Notes under the pieces: generated by a model
The model's database searches: none
What the model saw: only the letters and a program-made list of their open reading frames with translations
What the model was told of the DNA's origin: nothing
Shown here: one piece after another, positions 1 through 6,467 of the stretch
Numbering within the stretch: the first letter of the stretch is position 1
Layout: every line of letters starts with the position of its first letter
Position numbers and translations under genes: made by a program
Origin: Desulfocapsaceae bacterium
GTDB lineage: Bacteria; Desulfobacterota; Desulfobulbia; Desulfobulbales; Desulfocapsaceae
Direction: 5' to 3'
Length of the DNA stretch: 6,528 bases
NCBI GenBank assembly: GCA_029934775.1
Contig: JAOZLO010000163.1
Location: 1 to 6,528 of the forward strand

Positions 1-2
1 GC

Positions 3-635
3 AACCAGGCTGTCAATCTGGAAGAGCTCCGTAAGGTCGGTTACTATATCACCGACAAGCATGAATTCTTTAAATACAAGAAATGGGGTTCCATGAATCC
101 GCCTGCCGGTTACGGGTCATCAGGAAATACCAAAACCGGGAAATACAACTTCCTGAATCCTCTGGCTGAAGAGAATAAGGTGGACGGGCTGCCCGATTAC
201 AAGGATCCCTGGGAGGATTGGCCAGAACTCAAACCGGATGAGGATCATCCCATGATTCTTGGTTATTTCCGTGTGCTGGCACATGAACATACCTCTACCT
301 ACTGGAATGTCTCCCTGATGAAGGCTTATGGAAGTAACCCGATATGGATCAATTATGTAGATGCTAAATCTCTCGGTATAGCTGATGGTGATGCTGTGAA
401 GGTGTCGTCACCCTGGGATTCAATTGAGGGTGTTGCCAAAGTAACCTGGGGCATCCGTCAGGGAGTCCTGGCAGCTGCCGGCGGTTTCGGCCATAAATAT
501 GGTTTAGAAGGGGATCCCAAATACCCACAGTTTACAGGGTTCAACACCAATATTCTATTACCACCAAACACAACCTGTAAGTGGACCGCAACTCCACCAA
601 TGAAATATATAAAAACAACTATCAGAAAGATATAA
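3..635 (+). CDS. Molybdopterin oxidoreductase, catalytic subunit, C-terminal part (5' end outside window)
   Basis: The frame is open from the first full codon of the window (base 3), so the ATG at 93 is internal; 210 residues are visible. Seen: from about residue 85 a molybdopterin-dinucleotide-binding beta-barrel, with NPIWINYVDAKSLGIADGDAV followed by VKVSS, a GIRQGVLAAAGGFGHKYG stretch, and near the end FNTNILLPPNT. The 'N-P-x-W-I-N, D-A-x-x-L-G-I-x-D-G-D' pattern and the later GFGH are typical of the C-terminal domain of DMSO-reductase-family enzymes of the tetrathionate, thiosulfate/polysulfide or arsenate reductase type. Known for the family: it binds bis-MGD and reduces or oxidises an oxyanion or sulfur compound, usually with an FeS subunit and a membrane anchor, and is often Tat-exported. 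The cofactor-ligand and FeS residues lie upstream, so substrate and reaction cannot be assigned. No partner subunit follows; the gene ends at a terminator, so it is probably last in its operon. Confidence 0.88.
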   Translation, partial: NQAVNLEELRKVGYYITDKHEFFKYKKWGSMNPPAGYGSSGNTKTGKYNFLNPLAEENKVDGLPDYKDPWEDWPELKPDEDHPMILGYFRVLAHEHTSTYWNVSLMKAYGSNPIWINYVDAKSLGIADGDAVKVSSPWDSIEGVAKVTWGIRQGVLAAAGGFGHKYGLEGDPKYPQFTGFNTNILLPPNTTCKWTATPPMKYIKTTIRKI

Positions 636-645
636 CTCAAAACTC

Positions 646-688
646 AAGTGCGGGGGACCTGCAGGCCGCCCCGCACTTCAAACTTTTT
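646..688 (+). terminator. Rho-independent terminator between convergent genes
   Basis: A perfect 10-bp stem (AAGTGCGGGG at 646-655 with CCCCGCACTT at 669-678) closes a 13-base loop that itself contains the palindrome CCTGCAGG. Five T residues follow at 684-688. It begins 10 bases after the molybdoenzyme stop codon, so it should end that transcript. The TatD-type gene ends at 713 on the other strand, so the same stem could also act on its transcript, although the T tract on that side (GAGTTTTGAG) is weaker. Confidence 0.8.
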
Positions 689-712
689 CACGACACCGCC
701 AACTATATTTAA

Positions 713-1504
713 TCAAATCTCTCTGGCACAATCCAGCCCGAGAATCAGCCTTGCATTCGTAGTGGTCTGAGCGGCTATTTCTTCCTTTGTCTCAGGACGA
801 AGTGAGACCAAAGTGTCGAGAATTTCAGGAAGATATTCAGGACTGTTGATTTCTCCCCTGCGACCGGCAAGGGACATATCCGGTGCATCAGTCTCAAGGA
901 CAATACTGGTAAGCGGCAACTCCGCTGCAAGCTTTCTTATCCGCCTGGCCCGATCATAGGTCAATGTTCCCCCATAACCCAGTTTAAACCCCAGCTTTAC
1001 ATAATGGTCGGCCTGCTGCCTGCTGCCGTTAAAACCGTGCACAATTCCACCATTATTAAAACGTTTACGCCTGAGAGTGGCAAGAACCTGATCATGCCCC
1101 TTGCGAACATGCAGCAACACCGGCAGTCTCGATTCTTCAGCAATGAAAAGTTGCTGTTCAAAGAGCTCCTGCTGCTCTCTCTCACACTTTCTCCCCTTTT
1201 GAAAATCAAGCCCAATTTCTCCAATAGCCACCAATTCCCGGCTAGACAGCTCTCTGAGTTCTTCAATATCTTCATCTCTGTGCTTATCAAGATATGCAGG
1301 ATGGAGGCCAAGGCAGGGATGCAGATACGGTTTCTGAATACAGATCTCAAGAATACGATCCCATCCTGAGCGAACATAGCCTGGAATGACAAAGTCAGTT
1401 ATCCCTGCACGCATGCTGCGATCAAGAACACCATCAAAATCAGATCGGAGCTCGGTCATATCCATATGACAGTGAGTATCAATTATTTCAAAATTCATTG
1501 GCAT
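713..1504 (-). CDS. yjjV: TatD-family metal-dependent hydrolase (YjjV-like deoxyribonuclease)
   Basis: The 263-residue product is full length for the family (about 260). Seen: the amidohydrolase-type metal motif DTHCH (His11, His13), GLHP (His67), GEIGLD (Glu96), LLHVRKGHD (His132), VHGFNGS (His156) and LETDAPD (Asp206), so every expected two-metal ligand is present in order on a TIM-barrel layout. From memory of the family, LGLHPxxLxKH, VHGFxGSxQQA, GGTxTYxRA and LETDAPDM match E. coli YjjV better than TatD or YcfH. The family includes cytosolic Mg-dependent 3'-5' DNases, and some members act on D-aminoacyl-tRNA; which applies here is not shown. The start at 1504 is preferred over Met3 because GGAG (1513-1510) lies 5 bases before it. 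It is convergent with the molybdoenzyme, divergent from the efflux operon and probably monocistronic. The YjjV assignment is fairly likely; TatD-family membership is near certain. Confidence 0.93.
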   Translation of the reverse strand: MPMNFEIIDTHCHMDMTELRSDFDGVLDRSMRAGITDFVIPGYVRSGWDRILEICIQKPYLHPCLGLHPAYLDKHRDEDIEELRELSSRELVAIGEIGLDFQKGRKCEREQQELFEQQLFIAEESRLPVLLHVRKGHDQVLATLRRKRFNNGGIVHGFNGSRQQADHYVKLGFKLGYGGTLTYDRARRIRKLAAELPLTSIVLETDAPDMSLAGRRGEINSPEYLPEILDTLVSLRPETKEEIAAQTTTNARLILGLDCAREI

Positions 1505-1535
1505 CTATTCTCCACAATTTTTCTCAGGCAATATC

Positions 1536-1541
1536 ACTATA
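1536..1541 (-). promoter_or_regulatory. Possible -10 element for the TatD-type gene
   Basis: On the minus strand TATAGT (five of six matches to TATAAT) lies about 32 bases before the TatD-type start codon. No good -35 hexamer is seen 16-18 bases upstream, so this rests on one element only. Confidence 0.25.
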
Positions 1542-1552
1542 CACTTTTCATA

Positions 1553-1580
1553 TTGACACTTACGAAAAAACAACTACGCT
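1553..1580 (+). promoter_or_regulatory. Possible sigma-70-type promoter for the efflux operon
   Basis: A perfect TTGACA (1553-1558) is followed after 16 bases by TACGCT (1575-1580), which keeps the first, second and last bases of TATAAT. Transcription would start near 1587 and give a leader of about 170 bases before the adaptor gene. The -10 is mediocre, and no operator or regulator gene was recognised nearby. Confidence 0.3.
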
Positions 1581-1605
1581 CTGAAGTAATTACCTGTTTG
1601 TACAC

Positions 1606-1721
1606 ACCCCACAAGGGGGTATAAGTACCTCGAAGGTCTCTCTGGGTTCGCTATCTGGCGATATCTGTAACCGCATAATTTCAAAATACATTCCTCTGTT
1701 TCTTGTTTTTGTGACAGGAAT
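1606..1721 (+). other. Efflux-operon leader with two small potential hairpins
   Basis: This non-coding stretch lies in the divergent intergenic region 1505-1760. ACCCC (1606-1610) can pair with GGGGT (1616-1620) around a 5-base loop. ATTCCTCTGT (1690-1699) can pair with ACAGGAAT (1714-1721) with a 2-base bulge and a 14-base T-rich loop. Neither is followed by a convincing terminator, and I recognise no riboswitch class. Nothing else was found in the intergenic region apart from the candidate promoters. Confidence 0.25.
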
Positions 1722-1760
1722 CAGGGAGTAAGGTACTAAACAAAATGAGAAGGTGATGTT

Positions 1761-3116
1761 ATGACAAATCGCAAACGATTCCTTTTTATTATACCACTGC
1801 TCTGTGGACTCTTCCTCCTCTACACTATGGTGAGTAACAGAAAAGGACCAAAGCGACCGGAAATATCTGAACGAATACGTACAGTCAGTATAGTACGGGT
1901 AGAGAAAACCACCGTGATCCCTCGAGTGACTGGTTACGGATATGTGGAACCTACTGAAACATGGGAGGCAATCCCGGAGGTCAGCGGTAAAATCATAGAA
2001 ATTCACCCGGAGCTTAAAAAAGGAACTTTTGTTGCCAAAGGAGATCTCCTGATAAAAATCGATCCCCAGTCCTATGGCCTTGCAGCAAGTCGTGGCCGAG
2101 CAAATGTGATGAGTATAGATGCGCAACTCGTAGAGCTCCAGCAGGAAAAAGCCAATACTGAAAGATTACTGGACATTGAAAGACAGGCCTTTAATCTCTC
2201 AAAACAGGAATTTGTAAGAAACCAGGATCTTTTCAAAAAAGGATACCTCTCCGCCTCCGAAATGGACATGGAAGAAAAATTACTTCTTGCCCAGGAAACA
2301 TCCATCAAAAACCTTGAGAACAGACTGCGCCTCCTTCCATCTCAGGAAAAAGCACTGACTGCACAGAAAGACTCAGGTGTATCAAGCCTCAGTGAACTTC
2401 AGCTTGACATTGAAAAAACAGTGATCCGGGCACCGTTCGACTGTCGAATAGCAGAAGTGCATGTGGAACTCGATCAGTATGCCTCAGCCGGCACAACACT
2501 CTTAAAGGCAATTAACATCTCTGCAGTTGAAATCCCAGTCCAGTTATCACCCAGTGAATTTGTCAATCTGCTGACTGTGTCTCCAGCTGACAGAACTCTT
2601 CTAGCGGGTGAATTCAGTATGGATGATATCAGACGGGTTATCGGTATCTCTGCTACTGTACGATTACCACTCTTCAGCAAAGAGGCAACCTGGGATGCAC
2701 AGTTCATGAGAACCGGTGAGTCAATCGACCTGGAGACAGGGGCAATGACCGTATATGTGGCTATCCAAAATCCATTTGACAAAATCAAACCATCCGAAAG
2801 ACCACCCCTGATGCCCAACATGTACTGTGAAGTTGATCTGCAGGGCAGCCCCAGAAAAAATCGCTTTGTCATTCCTGTCCATACCATCCATAATGGGCAT
2901 GTTTATCTGGTTGACAAAAACAGACGGCTAAAAAAACAAGCTGTTACGGTTGAAATGGTAATGAAGGATATGGCAATTATAGGTGAAGGACTCAGTAGTG
3001 GAGATGAAGTCATTACCACAGATCTTGTCCCTGCTATTGAGGGAATGCTTCTGACTCCGGTGATCAATGAAGGGCTCATGGCTAAAATTGATGCTTCCAG
3101 CAAAAATCAAATGTAA
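1761..3116 (+). CDS. RND efflux periplasmic adaptor (membrane fusion protein, HlyD/AcrA family)
   Basis: The 451-residue product begins with a basic tip and a hydrophobic segment (about 7-24), an inner-membrane anchor or uncleaved signal; there is no lipobox around Cys16, so an AcrA-like lipoprotein is unlikely. A split lipoyl domain follows: first half about 67-105 (IPEVSGKIIEI, VAKGDLLIKIDP) and second half about 215-250 (KTVIRAPFDCRIAEV). Between them runs a long charged alpha-helical hairpin (about 106-215). At its tip R153, L157 and S164 fit R-x3-L-x6-S, the motif by which AcrA-type adaptors dock TolC-like channels. A beta-barrel domain (about 255-360) and a membrane-proximal domain (about 365-440, with IPVHTI and GLSSGDEVITTDL) complete the usual order. 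Start: AAGGTG (1750-1755) precedes the ATG by 5 bases. The protein should bridge the RND permease encoded 61 bases downstream to an outer-membrane channel. Substrate unknown. Confidence 0.93.
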   Translation: MTNRKRFLFIIPLLCGLFLLYTMVSNRKGPKRPEISERIRTVSIVRVEKTTVIPRVTGYGYVEPTETWEAIPEVSGKIIEIHPELKKGTFVAKGDLLIKIDPQSYGLAASRGRANVMSIDAQLVELQQEKANTERLLDIERQAFNLSKQEFVRNQDLFKKGYLSASEMDMEEKLLLAQETSIKNLENRLRLLPSQEKALTAQKDSGVSSLSELQLDIEKTVIRAPFDCRIAEVHVELDQYASAGTTLLKAINISAVEIPVQLSPSEFVNLLTVSPADRTLLAGEFSMDDIRRVIGISATVRLPLFSKEATWDAQFMRTGESIDLETGAMTVYVAIQNPFDKIKPSERPPLMPNMYCEVDLQGSPRKNRFVIPVHTIHNGHVYLVDKNRRLKKQAVTVEMVMKDMAIIGEGLSSGDEVITTDLVPAIEGMLLTPVINEGLMAKIDASSKNQM

Positions 3117-3127
3117 CCCCAACATCC

Positions 3128-3134
3128 AAGGAGG
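3128..3134 (+). promoter_or_regulatory. Strong Shine-Dalgarno sequence for the small frame before the permease
   Basis: AAGGAGG is a full Shine-Dalgarno match 5 bases before the ATG at 3140, ideal spacing. It is too far (43 bases) from the permease ATG at 3178 to serve it directly. The permease start has its own weaker AGGTGA at 3165-3170, 7 bases before it. Confidence 0.65.
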
Positions 3135-3139
3135 CTGAT

Positions 3140-3181
3140 ATGAAAAAAATAATTTCTATTCCACAGGTGACGCCTCGATGA
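3140..3181 (+). CDS. Possible 13-residue leader peptide coupled to the RND permease
   Basis: ATG at 3140 opens a 13-codon frame, MKKIISIPQVTPR, with stop TGA at 3179-3181. The stop overlaps the permease start as ATGA (3178-3181), a classical arrangement for translational coupling by reinitiation. The signal is the combination of a perfect AAGGAGG and this overlap; the peptide resembles nothing I know and is too short for homology. It lies in a different frame from the permease, so it is either a true leader frame or the remains of an older permease N-terminus separated by a one-base indel. The permease as called begins normally for its family (MNGM, then TM1), which favours the leader reading. 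Whether the peptide has any function is unknown. Confidence 0.4.
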   Translation: MKKIISIPQVTPR

Positions 3182-6100
3182 ATGGCATGAAAACATGGCT
3201 TGCCGTTCTTGCAGCCCACCCCACCGCCGCGAATTTAATGATGCTTCTCTTTGTTCTTCTCGGCCTTATGACAGTTGGAGAAATCCGCAGGGAAACTTTT
3301 CCTGACTTCGCATCCACTGAAATCCAGATAACGGCAGCATACCCCGGAGCAACTGCAGAAGATGTTGAATCCGCGGTCTGCGAGCGTATTGAAGAGGCTG
3401 TAGAGGGTGTCACAAATCTTGTCAAAGTCACCTCCGAAGCGTCAGAAGGCATGGCAAAGGTTACCCTGGAGATGCGTGACGGCGCAGACCCTGTCGAATT
3501 TCTCAATGATATCAAGACAGAAGTAGAGGCTATACAAAATTTCCCCGATGAGACCGAGGATCTTATTGTCAAACGACTTAATAAAACAGATCAGGTCCTT
3601 TCAATTGGTGTCACAGGACCCATGAGCGAACCTCACCTGAAGCTCTATTGTGAAGAACTTAAAAAAAAGATAAAGCAGCTGTCCCTTGTATCCCAGGTTG
3701 ACATACTCGGTTTTTCAGAGCATCAGCTGCTGGTTGAGATACCGTTTTACAATATCATGCGGTTTGGCCTATCGGTATCTGACATTCAACGAGTTGTTGA
3801 GAATCAATCTATAGATTCCCCGTCCGGCGCCATCGAGACGGAGGATACCGATTACCTGATCAGGTTTACAGAAGAACGGAGAACCGTATATGAACTTGGA
3901 GAGCTGATTGTAGCCTCCAACAGCATGGGAAATGAGATTAAACTCAAAGATATTGCCCGCATCACTGACAGATTCAAGGATAGGGAAAACTCCATCCTGC
4001 TGAACGGAAAACGTGCAGGGCTGCTGCAGATAAATAAGAGCAAGTCAGAAGATGCCATTGCTATAATGGATCAGATAAAAGGTTTCGTTGAGGATGAAAA
4101 AAAAGCGGCACCTCCCGGAGTGGAACTGATCATCACCCAGGACATTTCAAAAGTTGTCAGAGACAGGCTGAACATGCTTACTATCAACGGACTGCAGGGT
4201 CTTGTTCTGGTTTTTTTCACACTCTGGCTTTTCTTTAATATCCGGATTTCATTCTGGGTCGCCATGGGGTTGCCGGTCACTTTCCTGCTAACCTTTTTCT
4301 TTATGAAACAGATAGATTTTTCCCTGAATATGCTCTCTATGGTGGGTTTACTCATCGCTATCGGCATATTGATGGATGATGCTATCGTTATCGCAGAAAA
4401 TGTAGCCGCTCATCTGGAGAAGGGGAAAAAACCACTGCATGCGACAGTTGACGGAGTATTTGAGGTTGCAGGCGGCGTCTGGGCTTCCTACCTTACTACC
4501 CTTTTTATCTTTGGTGCTCTTGCTCTCAGTATGAAAGGAGATATCGGCAAGGTACTCTATGCAATCCCCGTTGTCCTTATCCTCACCCTCAGTGTCAGCC
4601 TGATCGAGGCTTTTGCCATTCTCCCCAACCATTTATCACATTCACTGAAAAACTATTCACCTGATAAACAGTCTCGATTCCGTCATAGTTTCAATAATAA
4701 ACTGGAGTGGGTAAAAGAGAACATCCTTGGCCGGACAGTAGATCTGGTTATACAATGGCGCTACCTTTTCCTGGGATGTGTCATTTTTCTCTTTTTAGCA
4801 TCACTGTCAATGATCGGCGGAGGCTACGTTAAAATCAAGGCCTTCCCTGAGACAGAGGGTGACGTGGTTCAGGCAAGAATCCTTCTCCCTCAGGGTACAT
4901 CCCTTAAAAGGACAGAAGAGGTCGTCAATAAGATTGTTGCGGCCATCATCACAATTAACAAAGAAGAAACACCGAAACAACCTGCCGGGCGTCCTCTCAT
5001 AGACAACTATACTATCCTTTTCAACACAAATGCGGATGCCGGTGAATCAGGTCCTCACGTAGCCACAGTTTCGCTGGATCTGCTCAGCGCAGAAGAGAGA
5101 AACACCAGTATAGATACCATCATCAGCCTCTGGCGTGAAACTATCGGTGAGATCCCTGACGTCATCAATATAACCTACAAAGAACCAAGTATCGGGCCCG
5201 GCGGCCTGCCAATAGAACTTCAACTGCAGGGGAATGACCTGGTGAAATTAAAACAGGCCTCTGGAGCACTTATAGACTGGCTGCGCGGTTATGACGGAGT
5301 ATTTGACCTGGATGATGACCTGCGACCCGGCAAACCTGAGTTCCGTATAAAAATGACCAGAGGTGCTCTGGCGCTTGGGTTTGACGCACGCACCATCGCC
5401 AGCCAGCTGCGGGCTGCATTTTACGGCACCACCGCAAGTGAGATCCAATATAACGGAGAATCATATGAAATAACGATAAAAATTGCAGAGGAAGATATGA
5501 AATATGTATCGGACCTCTCTCGTTTTCACGTACTCAGTCCGTCTGGCGCAAAAGTGCCGCTGCAGTCAGTTGCAACCATAGAGCAGGGACGGGGATTTGC
5601 CAGAATCAACAGGATTAACTCCCTCCGGACAGTCACCATCACCGGTGATATTGACACAGAAAAGGCCAATGCATCGGAAATCATTTCACATACAAAGAAA
5701 CTTTTCTTCCCGCAGCTTATTAAAGATTTCCCTGATATTTCAATACTCCTGGAGGGTCAGGAAAAAGAGACCAAAAGTTCTATGCAGGGTATGGTGAAAG
5801 CCTTTGCCATAGGCGTATTCGGTGTCTTTATCCTTCTCAGTCTCCAGTTTAGAAGCTACCTGGAGCCACTGGTGGTCATGGCAATAATCCCCTTTTCCCT
5901 GATTGGTGTAATCTGGGGCCATGTACTGCTGGGCCTTAATCTCTCTATGCCCAGTATTATGGGCTTTGTCTCTCTGGCCGGTATTGTTGTCAATGATTCG
6001 ATACTTCTTGTGACCTTTATCCGAAACCATATGAACAGGGGAGTCTCCGCTGAAAAAGCAGCCATGCTGGCGAGTCGTGATAGATTCAGGGCTGTACTGC

Positions 6101-6336
6101 TGACCTCCATGACCACCATAATGGGATTATTGCCGCTGCTTGCAGAAAAATCCATGCAGGCCCAGATTCTCATTCCCCTTGCATGTTCAATTGTCTTTGG
6201 CCTCCTTGCCACTACAGTGCTTGTACTTCTGGTCGTACCTGCACTTTATTCAGTTTTTGCCGATTTCAATATGATCCGCCCACACACACCTGATGCAAAG
6301 TTAACTGAACATAGCACCTGCGGTGGAACTAATTAG
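3178..6336 (+). CDS. RND-family efflux permease (AcrB/AcrD/AcrF superfamily)
   Basis: The 1052-residue length is normal for a complete RND pump. Seen: TM1 about 13-33 (HPTAANLMMLLFVLLG), a first periplasmic porter/docking loop about 35-335, TM2-TM6 about 336-483, TM7 about 528-547, a second large loop about 548-870, and TM8-TM12 about 871-1024. TM4 carries the proton-relay pair D400-D401 in GILMDDAIVIAEN, equivalent to AcrB D407/D408. TM11 keeps RFRAVLLTSMTT, matching the AcrB R-x-R-x4-LT region. In TM10 the AcrB lysine position reads VVND (N939-D940), as in several RND branches outside the AcrB type. Known role: proton-driven export from periplasm or inner leaflet, as a trimer working with the adaptor encoded just upstream. 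The ATG at 3178 is chosen because it puts the short cytoplasmic N-terminus directly before TM1; it has AGGTGA 7 bases upstream and overlaps the preceding small frame. Drug, lipid or metabolite substrate cannot be told. The TAG stop lies inside the downstream repeat. Confidence 0.95.
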   Translation: MNGMKTWLAVLAAHPTAANLMMLLFVLLGLMTVGEIRRETFPDFASTEIQITAAYPGATAEDVESAVCERIEEAVEGVTNLVKVTSEASEGMAKVTLEMRDGADPVEFLNDIKTEVEAIQNFPDETEDLIVKRLNKTDQVLSIGVTGPMSEPHLKLYCEELKKKIKQLSLVSQVDILGFSEHQLLVEIPFYNIMRFGLSVSDIQRVVENQSIDSPSGAIETEDTDYLIRFTEERRTVYELGELIVASNSMGNEIKLKDIARITDRFKDRENSILLNGKRAGLLQINKSKSEDAIAIMDQIKGFVEDEKKAAPPGVELIITQDISKVVRDRLNMLTINGLQGLVLVFFTLWLFFNIRISFWVAMGLPVTFLLTFFFMKQIDFSLNMLSMVGLLIAIGILMDDAIVIAENVAAHLEKGKKPLHATVDGVFEVAGGVWASYLTTLFIFGALALSMKGDIGKVLYAIPVVLILTLSVSLIEAFAILPNHLSHSLKNYSPDKQSRFRHSFNNKLEWVKENILGRTVDLVIQWRYLFLGCVIFLFLASLSMIGGGYVKIKAFPETEGDVVQARILLPQGTSLKRTEEVVNKIVAAIITINKEETPKQPAGRPLIDNYTILFNTNADAGESGPHVATVSLDLLSAEERNTSIDTIISLWRETIGEIPDVINITYKEPSIGPGGLPIELQLQGNDLVKLKQASGALIDWLRGYDGVFDLDDDLRPGKPEFRIKMTRGALALGFDARTIASQLRAAFYGTTASEIQYNGESYEITIKIAEEDMKYVSDLSRFHVLSPSGAKVPLQSVATIEQGRGFARINRINSLRTVTITGDIDTEKANASEIISHTKKLFFPQLIKDFPDISILLEGQEKETKSSMQGMVKAFAIGVFGVFILLSLQFRSYLEPLVVMAIIPFSLIGVIWGHVLLGLNLSMPSIMGFVSLAGIVVNDSILLVTFIRNHMNRGVSAEKAAMLASRDRFRAVLLTSMTTIMGLLPLLAEKSMQAQILIPLACSIVFGLLATTVLVLLVVPALYSVFADFNMIRPHTPDAKLTEHSTCGGTN

Positions 6337-6395
6337 ACAAGATTTACAGGATTTTTTTCTGTTATTATCCTGAACATCCTGTAAATCCTGTCTAA
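6333..6395 (+). repeat. Inverted repeat built from a 9-base ATCCTGNNN unit
   Basis: Arms 6333-6352 and 6376-6395 are 20 bases each and complementary except for one A-C mismatch (6340 with 6388), around a 23-base loop starting with a T run. The right side, together with the end of the loop, is three tandem 9-mers: ATCCTGAAC (6367), ATCCTGTAA (6376) and ATCCTGTCT (6385). The left arm holds the complement, TTACAGGAT (6344-6352) and an imperfect AGACAAGAT (6335-6343). It resembles short dispersed palindromic repeats (REP-like) that I recall from environmental bacterial genomes with the same CAGGATTTACAGGAT core. The transcript could fold into a long AU-rich stem at the 3' end of the efflux mRNA. 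It lacks a T tract after the stem, so it is not a textbook terminator. Confidence 0.75.
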
Positions 6396-6467
6396 AAATG
6401 AAAATTCATATACCTTTAAATTAATTGAAAAATAAGGGCCAGATAAAGAAGAGGAGCCGAGCTATTA

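Noticed and set aside
93..635. ATG at 93 as the start of a small 180-residue protein
   Set aside because: The frame is open back to base 3, and the translation continues a molybdopterin oxidoreductase C-terminus, so the ATG is internal.
1004..1369. A 121-codon plus-strand frame opposite the TatD-type gene
   Set aside because: It lies entirely within a gene with all catalytic motifs on the other strand, and the translation shows no domain.
1660..1680. TGGCGATATCTG as a sigma-54 (-24/-12) promoter
   Set aside because: The GG is present but the required GC at the -12 position is missing.
1590..2126. A 178-codon open frame on the minus strand across the efflux leader and the adaptor start
   Set aside because: It overlaps the well-supported adaptor gene for most of its length, and its Ser-, His- and Cys-rich translation resembles no family. 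It is a shadow frame.
3661..3669. A-rich slippery heptamer A-AAA-AAG in the permease frame, with a similar A run at 4096-4103
   Set aside because: The phase fits a -1 frameshift site, but the shifted frame at 3661 stops after about ten codons, no stimulating stem was evident, and A runs encoding lysines are common. Programmed frameshifting is not supported.
6333..6395. The inverted repeat as a Rho-independent terminator of the efflux operon
   Set aside because: The T run lies in the loop, not after the stem, and the stem is AT-rich. Termination there is possible but not shown, so it is listed as a repeat.
6398..6409. ATGAA-AA-TTCAT near argA as a possible ArgR (ARG box) site
   Set aside because: The half-sites are separated by 2 bases, whereas ARG-box halves (TGAAT and ATTCA) are about 4 apart within an 18-base box. 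There is no second box, and it sits 58 bases before the start without a recognisable promoter.
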